Positions 1-5,602 are shown, counted from the stretch's first letter. The stretch: DNA of 7,984 bases from Bacillota bacterium (GCA_023436525.1 JAEZIW010000016.1:1-7984); one strand, 5' to 3'. Notes: a model not told the origin generated them from the letters alone. Program-made: numbers and translations.

Positions 1-1255
1 GCTCTGCGCGAGCGGACAAGCCCTTCCGCCCGACGAAAAGAGTGTGTTCTTGGGCGAGCTTTCGCTGGACGGCCAGCTGCGCGCCATTGCGGGCGCGCTG
101 CCCATGGCGATATCCGCGCGCGAAGCGGGCTTTACCAAGCTGTTTATACCACCCGGCAACGCAGGCGAAATCGCCTACCTGCAGGGGCTGGAGGTTTACC
201 CGGTGCAAAGGCTCACCGACCTTGTGGCGCATTTTATGGGAACACAGCCGATTGCGCCATACCCGATGCTGATATACAACCCGGAAGACGACGGGATGCA
301 CCCCGGCGACATGGCACACATACGCGGCCAGCAGCAGGCGCGGCGCGCGCTGGAAATTGCGGCGGCGGGTTCGCACAATCTTTTGTTCATCGGCCCGCCC
401 GGCTCGGGCAAAACGATGCTCGCGCGGGCACTGCCCGGCATACTGCCCGGCCTGTGCTTCGAAGAAGCGCTCGAAATATCCAAGATACAATCGGTCTGCG
501 GCTTAAGCTCCGGCGGCATTGCCACGTCAAGGCCTTTTCGCAGCCCGCACCATACGCTCTCCACAGCGGCGCTGACCGGCGGCGGACATTATGTGATGCC
601 CGGCGAAATCAGCCTTGCGCACGGGGGCGTGCTCTTTCTCGATGAACTCGCGGAGTTTAAGCGCGAGGCGCTTGAGGCGCTGCGCCAGCCGCTGGAAGAC
701 AGGCAAATCAGCATTGCGCGCGCCAACGCCAAGGTGACATACCCCGCGAACGTGATGCTGATCGCGTCGATGAACCCGTGCCCGTGCGGCAACTACGGCA
801 GCGACAAGCCGTGCCGCTGCTCGCCGCGCGAGATTCGGCAATACCTGTCGCGAATCAGCGGGCCGTTGCTCGACCGCATCGATATGCACGTGGGCATGGA
901 CGCCGTGACCTATGGTGAACTGGCCGACGAGAAACCGGCTGAACGCTCGCGCGATGTGCGGGCGCGTGTGAACGCCGCAAGGCGCATGCAGCACGCGCGG
1001 TACGCGGGCAGCGGCGTATACGGCAACGCGTCGCTGTCAGGTGAGCAGCTCGAAACACACTGTGCGCTGGATGCATGGTGCCGCAAGCTGATGGAATCGG
1101 CCTATACCGCGTTTGGCTTAAGCCCGCGCGGCCGGGCGCGTGTGCTCAAAGTGGCGCGCACGATTGCCGATCTTGCGGGTGCGGAGAAAATAGAAGAGAA
1201 ACATCTGGCAGAAGCGCTGCAGTATCGCGCGCCGGATGAACGGTACTGGGGATGA
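1..1255 (+). CDS. comM: ComM/YifB family Mg-chelatase-like AAA+ ATPase, 5' end outside window
   Basis: The reading frame is open from base 2, so the gene starts upstream. About 417 residues are visible of a family usually near 505-510, so roughly 90 N-terminal residues are missing. The visible part begins in the N-terminal Lon-protease-like (ChlI) domain, with the family motif GELSLDGQLR at 53-82. The AAA+ core follows: Walker A GPPGSGKT at 392-415, Walker B GGVLFLDE at 623-646, and the MNPCPCG segment with paired C-x-C motifs at 779-820, which is usual in the family. It ends with an LLDRIDMHV stretch and the C-terminal Mg-chelatase domain, closing in YWG as relatives do. In Gram-negative bacteria ComM is a hexameric helicase that extends heteroduplex during natural transformation; in Clostridia the role is less certain. 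The nearby dprA supports a DNA-uptake or recombination link. The GTG at 44 lies inside the conserved domain and is not the start. The gene converges on the 68-aa reverse gene 43 bp downstream. Confidence 0.95.
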   Translation, partial: LCASGQALPPDEKSVFLGELSLDGQLRAIAGALPMAISAREAGFTKLFIPPGNAGEIAYLQGLEVYPVQRLTDLVAHFMGTQPIAPYPMLIYNPEDDGMHPGDMAHIRGQQQARRALEIAAAGSHNLLFIGPPGSGKTMLARALPGILPGLCFEEALEISKIQSVCGLSSGGIATSRPFRSPHHTLSTAALTGGGHYVMPGEISLAHGGVLFLDELAEFKREALEALRQPLEDRQISIARANAKVTYPANVMLIASMNPCPCGNYGSDKPCRCSPREIRQYLSRISGPLLDRIDMHVGMDAVTYGELADEKPAERSRDVRARVNAARRMQHARYAGSGVYGNASLSGEQLETHCALDAWCRKLMESAYTAFGLSPRGRARVLKVARTIADLAGAEKIEEKHLAEALQYRAPDERYWG

Positions 1256-1298
1256 TCGGGTCTCACACGGATTAAGCTGTTGTCAGCGCAAGAGCCCT

Positions 1299-1505
1299 TC
1301 AAGCAGCAGCGGCACCATGGCGGTGAATAGAAAAAATCCCGGTATCGTCGTCTGACTCTATCCGGGGTTTCTTTCTGACATAGGCCTTGGGGTTTGGCGG
1401 CTTGCGTGTGACGGGGTTGATACCGCCCCATGTTTGGCGCTGCGCCTTGGCGCGCTCACGCTTGGCCTTCTTGGAAAGCTTCGTTGTCGGAATAAACTTG
1501 TCCAT
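1299..1505 (-). CDS. Small very basic conserved-looking protein, 68 aa, function unknown
   Basis: The start is well supported: on the minus strand GGAGG (1517-1513) sits 7 nt before the ATG at 1505-1503. Residues 1-48 are strongly basic, with about 16 Lys/Arg against two acidic residues. They run through LSKKAKRERAKAQRQTW and INPVTRKPPNPKAYVRKKPR, a pattern I associate from memory with short uncharacterised proteins of Clostridia that end soon after the KKxR. Residues 49-68 form a different tail: an acidic SDDD, then a GIFSIHRHG stretch and four Ala. That tail is encoded across a terminator-like hairpin (1331-1373), so it may be a recent extension or may not always be transcribed. No membrane segment or signal peptide is visible. 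The charge suggests nucleic-acid or ribosome binding, which is inference only. An extended -10 sequence lies just upstream, so it probably has its own promoter. Confidence 0.75.
   Translation of the reverse strand: MDKFIPTTKLSKKAKRERAKAQRQTWGGINPVTRKPPNPKAYVRKKPRIESDDDTGIFSIHRHGAAAA
1331..1373. terminator. Terminator-like hairpin, best on the minus strand, between convergent genes
   Basis: AAATCCCGG (1334-1342) pairs with CCGGGGTTT (1362-1370) as a 9-bp stem with one G-T pair and a 19-nt loop. Read on the minus strand, the stem is followed by six T residues (1336 down to 1331), the form of an intrinsic terminator. On the plus strand the tail is TTTCTTTCT, which is weaker but could help end comM transcription. 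The hairpin lies inside the last third of the 68-aa reverse gene, before its stop codon. The long loop makes function uncertain. Confidence 0.45.
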
Positions 1506-1512
1506 TTATCTG

Positions 1513-1540
1513 CCTCCATGCGGGTTATTTATATAACAGG
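1513..1540 (-). promoter_or_regulatory. Extended -10 promoter and ribosome binding site of the 68-aa gene
   Basis: On the minus strand TGTTATATA (1538-1530) fits an extended -10 element (TG-n-TATATA). Transcription would start near 1523, leaving a short leader that carries GGAGG (1517-1513), 7 nt from the ATG. No good -35 lies 16-18 bp upstream, although TTGACT occurs further off at 1576-1571. The inverted repeat AACAGG/CCTGTT (1535-1540 and 1552-1557) overlaps the upstream edge of this element and could be an operator. Confidence 0.45.
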
Positions 1541-1574
1541 TGAAAACATGGCCTGTTTATGGAGAAGGGAAGTC

Positions 1575-1604
1575 AAAAAAGCAGCCGTTACGCATACCTG
1601 CCGC
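1575..1604 (-). terminator. Possible intrinsic terminator of the 110-aa/87-aa gene pair
   Basis: On the minus strand GCGGC (1604-1600) can pair with GCTGC (1585-1581) with one G-T pair. Interrupted pairing continues inside, and a run of six T follows directly (1580-1575). It lies about 33 bp past the stop of the 110-aa gene and ahead of the promoter of the 68-aa gene, which is the right place to separate two transcripts. The stem is short, so efficiency is doubtful. Confidence 0.45.
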
Positions 1605-1636
1605 AGTTTTGTTCGATTCTTCATTAGTATATGTTG

Positions 1637-1969
1637 CTATTTGAGTGCTGAAACCGCCTGTGCAATTTTATCAAGGCGTTTACGCAGTGCTTTTTTGGGA
1701 ATTGACCCGACAAAGCCCGTCAATTCCATTTCCGGGCCTGCGAGGCTTCCGAGACCGGACTGTATCCAGCCGGACAGGACCAGTTCATCTTGCGTGTATT
1801 CCACCTTTGCATATTGCATAGCCGTCGCCATCCCTGTTCCTTTTTTCCAGCATGTCTCGCCGTTGATCGTTTTTTCGGAAAAACCTTCAGATAAAAGTAT
1901 GTTTGTAACAGTTTGGTTGACAATTTCAAAGTTTGCTGAAAACGGAACGCGAATTTGTGTTCTTGGCAT
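1637..1969 (-). CDS. Uncharacterised small protein, 110 aa, partner of the zinc-ribbon membrane protein
   Basis: On the minus strand AAGGAG (1983-1978) sits 8 nt before the ATG at 1969-1967, so the start is firm. I do not recognise a named family. The protein is soluble, with no signal peptide, membrane helix or cysteine pair. Its only cysteine is in GETCWKKGTGM, near residues 37-47. The middle (about 48-75) alternates hydrophobic and polar residues as in beta strands, with YAKVEY and LVLSGWIQSG. The end (about 84-110) has GFVGSIPKKALRKRLDKI, a glycine turn into a basic amphipathic helix. The Gly/Trp pattern looks conserved rather than random. The 87-aa gene ends only 20 bp upstream and the ribosome site lies in that gap, so the two are almost surely co-transcribed and may act together at the membrane (inference). 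The stop is TAG at 1639-1637. The surrounding DNA is more AT-rich than the core genes. Confidence 0.8.
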   Translation of the reverse strand: MPRTQIRVPFSANFEIVNQTVTNILLSEGFSEKTINGETCWKKGTGMATAMQYAKVEYTQDELVLSGWIQSGLGSLAGPEMELTGFVGSIPKKALRKRLDKIAQAVSALK

Positions 1970-1989
1970 TGTTTTGTCTCCTTCGTCTA

Positions 1990-2253
1990 TTAAAATTCTT
2001 TACCGCAGCGCGGGCAGCGCCTGCAATCATCCGCAAGATTGATATGACAGACAGGGCATTGATTTTTATTGTTGGATAGCAAACTGACCGCTTTATCGCG
2101 TTGTCCGCGTTTGTAAGCAAAATAAACGATGATGATGCCCAAAAACAATAGCAATGCCGATACAATGCTGATGGCCGTTACATGATACAATTCGGCGATA
2201 AAGAAACCGGACACCCCGAGAGAGCAAAGGAAAATACCAATCAGCATTTTCAT
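1990..2253 (-). CDS. Small membrane protein with two helices and a C-terminal zinc ribbon, 87 aa
   Basis: Two hydrophobic segments, about residues 4-20 and 27-46, are joined by a short turn (ELYHVT). A basic stretch, YKRGQRDK, follows, then a cytoplasmic-looking tail ending in a zinc ribbon: CPVC at 66-69 and CPRCGKEF at 80-87, with an extra Cys77. The positive residues after helix 2 suggest that both ends face the cytoplasm. Four-cysteine ribbons of this type bind Zn and usually mediate protein or nucleic-acid contacts; here the ribbon is C-terminal, whereas many small ribbon proteins carry it first. The start at 2253-2251 has GAGG (2267-2264) 10 nt upstream, slightly far. The next Met (codon 3, 2247-2245) is a possible start but even further from that site. 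It is the first gene of a reverse-strand pair with the 110-aa gene and is divergent from dprA. No specific function can be assigned. Confidence 0.78.
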   Translation of the reverse strand: MKMLIGIFLCSLGVSGFFIAELYHVTAISIVSALLLFLGIIIVYFAYKRGQRDKAVSLLSNNKNQCPVCHINLADDCRRCPRCGKEF

Positions 2254-2422
2254 AGTTCGTTATCCTCATTACTTGTCAAAATAGCAACAAATTGCAGACG
2301 CGGTTACATAATATTACTGGCTTTGACACTTATATAACATAAATGGCGTTAATAATCAATAATCATACAGCTGTTTTAACGCTACCAAGCGCTATTTACC
2401 TGTTTTTGTAGCAACATTAAAC
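2254..2422. other. AT-rich divergent intergenic region ahead of dprA
   Basis: I see no gene here. It must hold the promoter of the reverse-strand 87-aa/110-aa pair. A minus-strand TATTAT (2313-2308) is a possible -10 for it, with no convincing -35. A perfect TTGACA on the plus strand (2323-2328) has no -10 at normal spacing. A 7-bp inverted repeat GCGTTAA/TTAACGC spans 2346-2352 and 2376-2382. A partial copy of the TAGCAACA element lies at 2282-2289, and the full 13-bp copy is at 2409-2421. Confidence 0.5.
2409..2421 (+). repeat. 13-bp element TAGCAACATTAAA, copy 1, upstream of dprA
   Basis: This 13-mer is identical to 3701-3713. In both places it is followed by TTGG and, shortly after, TGACC (directly here, after a small insertion in copy 2). 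It ends next to the -35 region of the dprA promoter. A shorter TAGCAACA occurs at 2282-2289, and TAGCAACAT on the minus strand at 1639-1631. Confidence 0.6.
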
Positions 2423-2504
2423 TTGGTGACCAAAATGCTAAGTTATGGTATATTATTGCTGAGCATTCGTCACATGTCACCATTAAGATGCACACGATAC
2501 GGAG
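2423..2504 (+). promoter_or_regulatory. Probable dprA promoter with overlapping palindrome, and ribosome binding site
   Basis: TATATT at 2449-2454 preceded by TG at 2446-2447 makes an extended -10. GTGACC (2427-2432) is a 4-of-6 -35 at 16-bp spacing. The perfect 11-bp palindrome TTGGTGACCAA (2423-2433) covers that -35 and could be an operator. Transcription would begin near 2461, giving a leader of about 50 nt. GGAG (2501-2504) lies 6 nt before the dprA ATG at 2511. Confidence 0.5.
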
Positions 2505-2510
2505 ATATGT

Positions 2511-3590
2511 ATGATCAGTTACACGGAAGAAGAAAAGTACTGGATATGGCTTGCGTCGCTGGGGCTGGGGGCGAAGGCCACTTATCAGGCGATACGAAGC
2601 TGCGGTAGCGCGGCGGCGTTTTTCGACGCGGTGAAAAGCGGCGCCGACGTGATACAGGCATTGCCTGCCGAGACGAAGCAGCTGGCCCGTGCAGGATGCT
2701 CTGAGCAGCGCATGGCCGAGGTGCTGGCCGAGCTTTCGTCGAAAAACATATATGCGCTGACCCGGCTTAGCCCGGATTACCCCGCGCGGCTTGCGCTGAT
2801 TCCGTGGCCGCCGCCCGTGCTGTTTGTGAGAGGGCAGCTGCCCAATATGCAGCGTGCCGTCGGCATTGTGGGCACGCGGCGCTGTACGCGCAGAGGATAC
2901 GAATTCACAAGGCGCTTGGCATCTGAGCTTGACGGCATGCCCGTGGTATCGGGGCTGGCACGCGGCATTGACACCGCCGCGCATCTTGGCGCGCTTGACG
3001 CGGATTCGCCGACAATCGCGGTGCTGGGGTGCGGCGCGGATGTGATCTATCCGCCCGAAAACGCCGAGCTTTTTCACAGAATCAGCCAGAGCGGCGGGGC
3101 GGTGGTCTCCGAGCTGCCGATGGGCACGCAGCCATACCTCGGGCATTTCCCGGTGAGGAACCGCATTATCGCGGGGCTGAGCCGTGGGCTGATTGTGGTG
3201 GAATCGGAAATGAAGGGCGGTACGGCGATAACAGCGTCGCTCGCGGTGAAATATGGGCGCGATATGTTTGCGGTGCCCGGGCCGCCTTATATGAGCATGG
3301 GTGAGCTGCCGAACTCGCTGATAGCGGCAGGGGCGTGCCCCGTTTCAACGGCGGCGGATGTGCTTAAATATTTCGGAGAAGGAAAAGCGGCTGCCGAAGC
3401 CGAAGAGGCAAAGCCTGTGATGGATTTGACGCAGGCGCGGGTGTATGAGCTGCTGCGGCGCGAGGATTTGAGCGCGGAGGGCCTCGCGTCGCTGTCCGGG
3501 CTGGAGCCGGGGGAGCTGAGCATTGCACTGACGATGATGGAGCTGGCGGGTTTAATCCGGCGGCTGCCGGGCGGGAAATACGGCGTATGA
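2511..3590 (+). CDS. dprA: DNA-processing protein DprA (Smf)
   Basis: DprA binds incoming single-stranded DNA and loads RecA on it during transformation; many non-competent bacteria keep it. The 359-aa length is normal. The architecture is complete: a helical SAM-like N-terminal domain (about 1-100), the Rossmann DprA core (about 108-290) and a C-terminal winged helix (about 305-359). Core motifs in order are VGIVGTRR (117-124), SGLARGIDTAAHLGAL (147-162), TIAVLGCGADVIYP (168-181), SELPMGTQP (200-208), FPVRNRIIAGLS (213-224), an ITASLAVKYGRDMFAVPG stretch (240-257) and LIAAGA (270-275). The loop after VPG reads PPYMSMGELPNSL where many relatives have GSxxSxxSxGtNxL, a modest divergence. GGAG six bases upstream fixes the start. 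In many Firmicutes dprA follows comM directly; here the reverse-strand trio separates them and dprA has its own promoter. A 411-bp spacer follows with no clear terminator. Confidence 0.97.
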   Translation: MISYTEEEKYWIWLASLGLGAKATYQAIRSCGSAAAFFDAVKSGADVIQALPAETKQLARAGCSEQRMAEVLAELSSKNIYALTRLSPDYPARLALIPWPPPVLFVRGQLPNMQRAVGIVGTRRCTRRGYEFTRRLASELDGMPVVSGLARGIDTAAHLGALDADSPTIAVLGCGADVIYPPENAELFHRISQSGGAVVSELPMGTQPYLGHFPVRNRIIAGLSRGLIVVESEMKGGTAITASLAVKYGRDMFAVPGPPYMSMGELPNSLIAAGACPVSTAADVLKYFGEGKAAAEAEEAKPVMDLTQARVYELLRREDLSAEGLASLSGLEPGELSIALTMMELAGLIRRLPGGKYGV

Positions 3591-3940
3591 CAAACAGTAA
3601 ATTATGTGTATTGCGGTGATCTTTGGCTAGATACAACAAGGCTGTTCAAATTGTTTCTGACACGTCTATATCATCACGATATTCAATATAACAATGTGCC
3701 TAGCAACATTAAATTGGGAAATTGACCGCGATTGCATTATAAAAGTGAGCTTTAACAGAAAATTAATTCTTCATATTACAGTTTATCGGGATAAAGATAT
3801 ATAAAACTTAAACGATACAGTCGGTTGGAAAAGCTATATGAAGGTATACAATATGTTGCGTAGACATAACAATTATTAATAGAAAACAGCCTGAGAAGAC
3901 AGGACTCAAATCAATAAGGATGCGTTAAACACGCGAGAAA
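3591..3940. other. AT-rich spacer between dprA and the NlpC/P60 gene, no gene seen
   Basis: All frames are closed by frequent stops; the best short frame is 13 codons (3838-3879) with no good ribosome site. I found no convincing terminator for dprA. The second copy of TAGCAACATTAAA lies at 3701-3713. Just after it, TTGGGA (3714-3719) and TATAAA (3738-3743), 18 bp apart, could form a promoter that would give a leader or small RNA of roughly 250 nt. A small hairpin, GCGT/ACGC, sits at 3922-3934. The composition differs sharply from both flanking genes. Confidence 0.5.
3701..3713 (+). repeat. 13-bp element TAGCAACATTAAA, copy 2, in the dprA-NlpC spacer
   Basis: Identical to 2409-2421 and again followed by TTGG and then TTGACC (3722-3727). 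It lies immediately upstream of a possible promoter (TTGGGA-18-TATAAA). The position just ahead of a -35 at both sites suggests a regulator site or an UP-like element, but nothing in the window identifies a regulator. Confidence 0.6.
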
Positions 3941-3993
3941 GAGCCGTTTAATCAATAAAAAAGTTGATTAAACGGTTCCAAAATGTTTATATT
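3941..3993 (+). promoter_or_regulatory. 15-bp inverted repeat overlapping a promoter that abuts the NlpC/P60 start
   Basis: Bases 3941-3955 pair with 3964-3978 over 15 bp with a single G-T pair and an 8-nt A-rich loop. The right arm contains TTGATT (3964-3969), a 4-of-6 -35. Eighteen bases on is TATATT (3988-3993), a good -10. Transcription would start at about 3999-4002, at or within three bases of the ATG at 4002. No T-run follows the repeat on the plus strand, so it looks more like an operator than a terminator. If transcription came from further upstream it would form a hairpin in the leader. Confidence 0.5.
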
Positions 3994-4001
3994 AGAACAT
4001 C

Positions 4002-5417
4002 ATGGAAAACGAAGAGAGAAGATTCAAATTAAAAAAGAAAAAACAAAATGAACAGCTCAGCATCACCATCGCCTCTACGGATGCCAAGAAGCACCCCATG
4101 CATTTGCACATTTCAAACCGTAAATTAAAGGTGGCGGCGGGTGCTATGGTTTTAGCCGTTATGCTGGCGGTCAGTTTTGCGGCTGCTGCCTTGGTGCGTG
4201 TTTCCGAAATGCCCGCACAAACCGGCACCCAGCCCCAATTGGCTCAGGCCAGCCTGGCAGCGGTCTCGGATGTGACGGCTCAGCCGTCTCAGAGCGCCTC
4301 CGTTCAGCCGGAAGAGAACCCATTGCCGTCTGCTGAGCGAAAGCCGGACCTCGCCTTAAAGCTGCTGCCGGAATATGAGACGCAAATCAGCCAATCTTTG
4401 ATTGAGATGCGCCAGGCGCAGGATACGGCAAACACAACCATGCAGACAGCGGCTGCACCCGGCAGCATCACCATCAACGCGGCGGTAGAGCAGATAATCG
4501 CCAGATTTAATGAGCAGATCAATGCAAAGATTGAGGCAGTCAAAGTGAATGCCCAGTTCGACGAATTCCAAACGGAATACGCCGGCGACATAGAGGGCGA
4601 CAGCGATACCGTGAACAACTGGGCCGATGTGCTTGCTGTGTACGCCGTTGCCACCGGTACCGAGCTAAGAGGGCTGACGGCCATACCCGAAGCAAATATC
4701 GAGCTGCTGAACAGTATTTACGACTCCATGAACATAGTCGAAGTCACAGCCAAGACGACGGCACAAAAATCTCCGGCCACCAGCAAAGAGGAGGCAGCGC
4801 CCGTCACCACGCTGACAGCCTGCCTTAACGTAGAGAGCCTGACGTACGAGGACGGCGCAGACATGCAGGAGTTTACCAAGGAACAAAAGCAGGCGCTGGA
4901 GCAGCTGATGTCTCCGGATTATTACGCGGTGTTTGCGCAGCTGCTGGGCATCGATTATTATGACGGTATGGATGCCGATAAGCTGACGGCGATACTGTCC
5001 AATCTGGATGAGGGCACCACGGGCGCGGCAATTGTGCAGGCGGCACTGACGCGGCTGGGCAACCCCTATTCAAAAGGCAGAAGAGGCTCGGGGCGCTATG
5101 TGGATTGCTCGTATTTTGCGTATTGGGCGTATGACCAAGCGGGTGTTGTGATTCCCACCTCGTCGGTGGAACAGGCCCGGTATTGCTACAATAATGGCTG
5201 CAAAGTGGAGCTTGACGATCTTCAGCCGGGAGACTTGATATTCTGGTCAAGAAACTGCCGTTGCGGGCGCTGGCACGAGATTCATCATTCGGCGATATAC
5301 TTGGGTGACAATAAGGTGATTGAAGCGAGCTCCAGCCGGGGCCGCGTGGTGATTAACGAGCTGTGGGAAGGTGCGGGCTGGAGAATATATATGGGTGCGA
5401 GGCCTTACGCACATTAG
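4002..5417 (+). CDS. Membrane-anchored NlpC/P60 cell-wall endopeptidase, 471 aa
   Basis: NlpC/P60 enzymes are cysteine peptidases that cut peptidoglycan stem peptides. Residues 1-43 are charged and cytoplasmic, 44-65 form one membrane helix, and 70-112 are a Pro/Gln/Ala/Ser linker. A middle region (about 112-335) contains WADVLAVYAVATG (207-219), SIYDSMN (238-244) and a KQALEQLMSPDYYAVFAQLL stretch (296-315). This resembles, from memory, the middle of NlpC/CHAP hydrolases of clostridial conjugative elements. The peptidase domain is about 340-471, with catalytic Cys369 in VDCSYFAYW and His429 in HHSAIYLG. The third catalytic position, often His, appears to be Glu441 (VIEASSSRG). Cys395, Cys400, Cys419 and Cys421 flank the active site and could form disulfides or bind metal. 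No Shine-Dalgarno site precedes the ATG, an in-frame TAG lies 9 bp upstream, and a promoter abuts the start. An internal Met33 start is possible. Its terminator at 5440-5473 makes it monocistronic. Likely role: wall growth, division or remodelling. Confidence 0.9.
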   Translation: MENEERRFKLKKKKQNEQLSITIASTDAKKHPMHLHISNRKLKVAAGAMVLAVMLAVSFAAAALVRVSEMPAQTGTQPQLAQASLAAVSDVTAQPSQSASVQPEENPLPSAERKPDLALKLLPEYETQISQSLIEMRQAQDTANTTMQTAAAPGSITINAAVEQIIARFNEQINAKIEAVKVNAQFDEFQTEYAGDIEGDSDTVNNWADVLAVYAVATGTELRGLTAIPEANIELLNSIYDSMNIVEVTAKTTAQKSPATSKEEAAPVTTLTACLNVESLTYEDGADMQEFTKEQKQALEQLMSPDYYAVFAQLLGIDYYDGMDADKLTAILSNLDEGTTGAAIVQAALTRLGNPYSKGRRGSGRYVDCSYFAYWAYDQAGVVIPTSSVEQARYCYNNGCKVELDDLQPGDLIFWSRNCRCGRWHEIHHSAIYLGDNKVIEASSSRGRVVINELWEGAGWRIYMGARPYAH

Positions 5418-5439
5418 AAATTTGCAACATAACCAGTTC

Positions 5440-5473
5440 AAGATGCTGCCATAGGGTGGCATCTTTTATATTT
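5440..5473 (+). terminator. Intrinsic terminator of the NlpC/P60 gene
   Basis: AAGATGCTGCC (5440-5450) pairs with the stretch 5455-5465 (GGTGGCATCTT) over 11 bp including two G-T pairs, with an ATAG loop. The end of the stem runs into TTTTATATTT (5464-5473). It begins 23 bp after the TAG stop at 5415-5417, so transcription of this gene should end before topA. Confidence 0.85.
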
Positions 5474-5602
5474 AACGATTTCTCTTTAATTCCAATATTC
5501 GCTCTTCAGCATAATCTGCCCCTAATAGATATGAATCGGGTGTTTATCTACAATACATAAATATCGCGAACAGAGTATCAACCCAAGAAGAGGAAGTTGC
5601 GC

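Noticed and set aside
44..46. GTG at 44 as the start of comM
   Set aside because: The frame is open to the window edge, and the residues before it (ASGQALPPDEKS) continue the conserved N-terminal domain.
196..994. Minus-strand frames of 122 and 155 aa inside comM
   Set aside because: They are shadows of the conserved AAA+ core on the other strand, with no start signals and no domain.
1434..2042. 202-aa plus-strand frame antisense to the small genes
   Set aside because: It overlaps two reverse-strand genes with good ribosome sites, has no ribosome site of its own, and shows low-complexity cysteine-rich stretches without domain logic.
2254..2510. Riboswitch or T-box ahead of dprA
   Set aside because: The predicted leader is only about 50 nt and has no recognisable conserved core or terminator.
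2382..3146. 254-aa open frame on the minus strand across dprA
   Set aside because: It is antisense to a full, motif-complete dprA. Its composition (Arg, His, Ala, Cys) is typical of a GC-rich shadow frame, and it has no recognisable domain.
3838..3879. 13-codon frame starting MKVYNMLRR in the dprA-NlpC spacer, considered as a leader peptide
   Set aside because: There is only a weak GGAA-like site upstream, no run of regulatory codons and no attenuator directly after it.
3941..3978. Long inverted repeat considered as the dprA terminator
   Set aside because: It lies 350 bp past dprA and has no T-run on the plus strand. A tail of CTCTTTCTC on the minus strand is also weak and has no gene to terminate.
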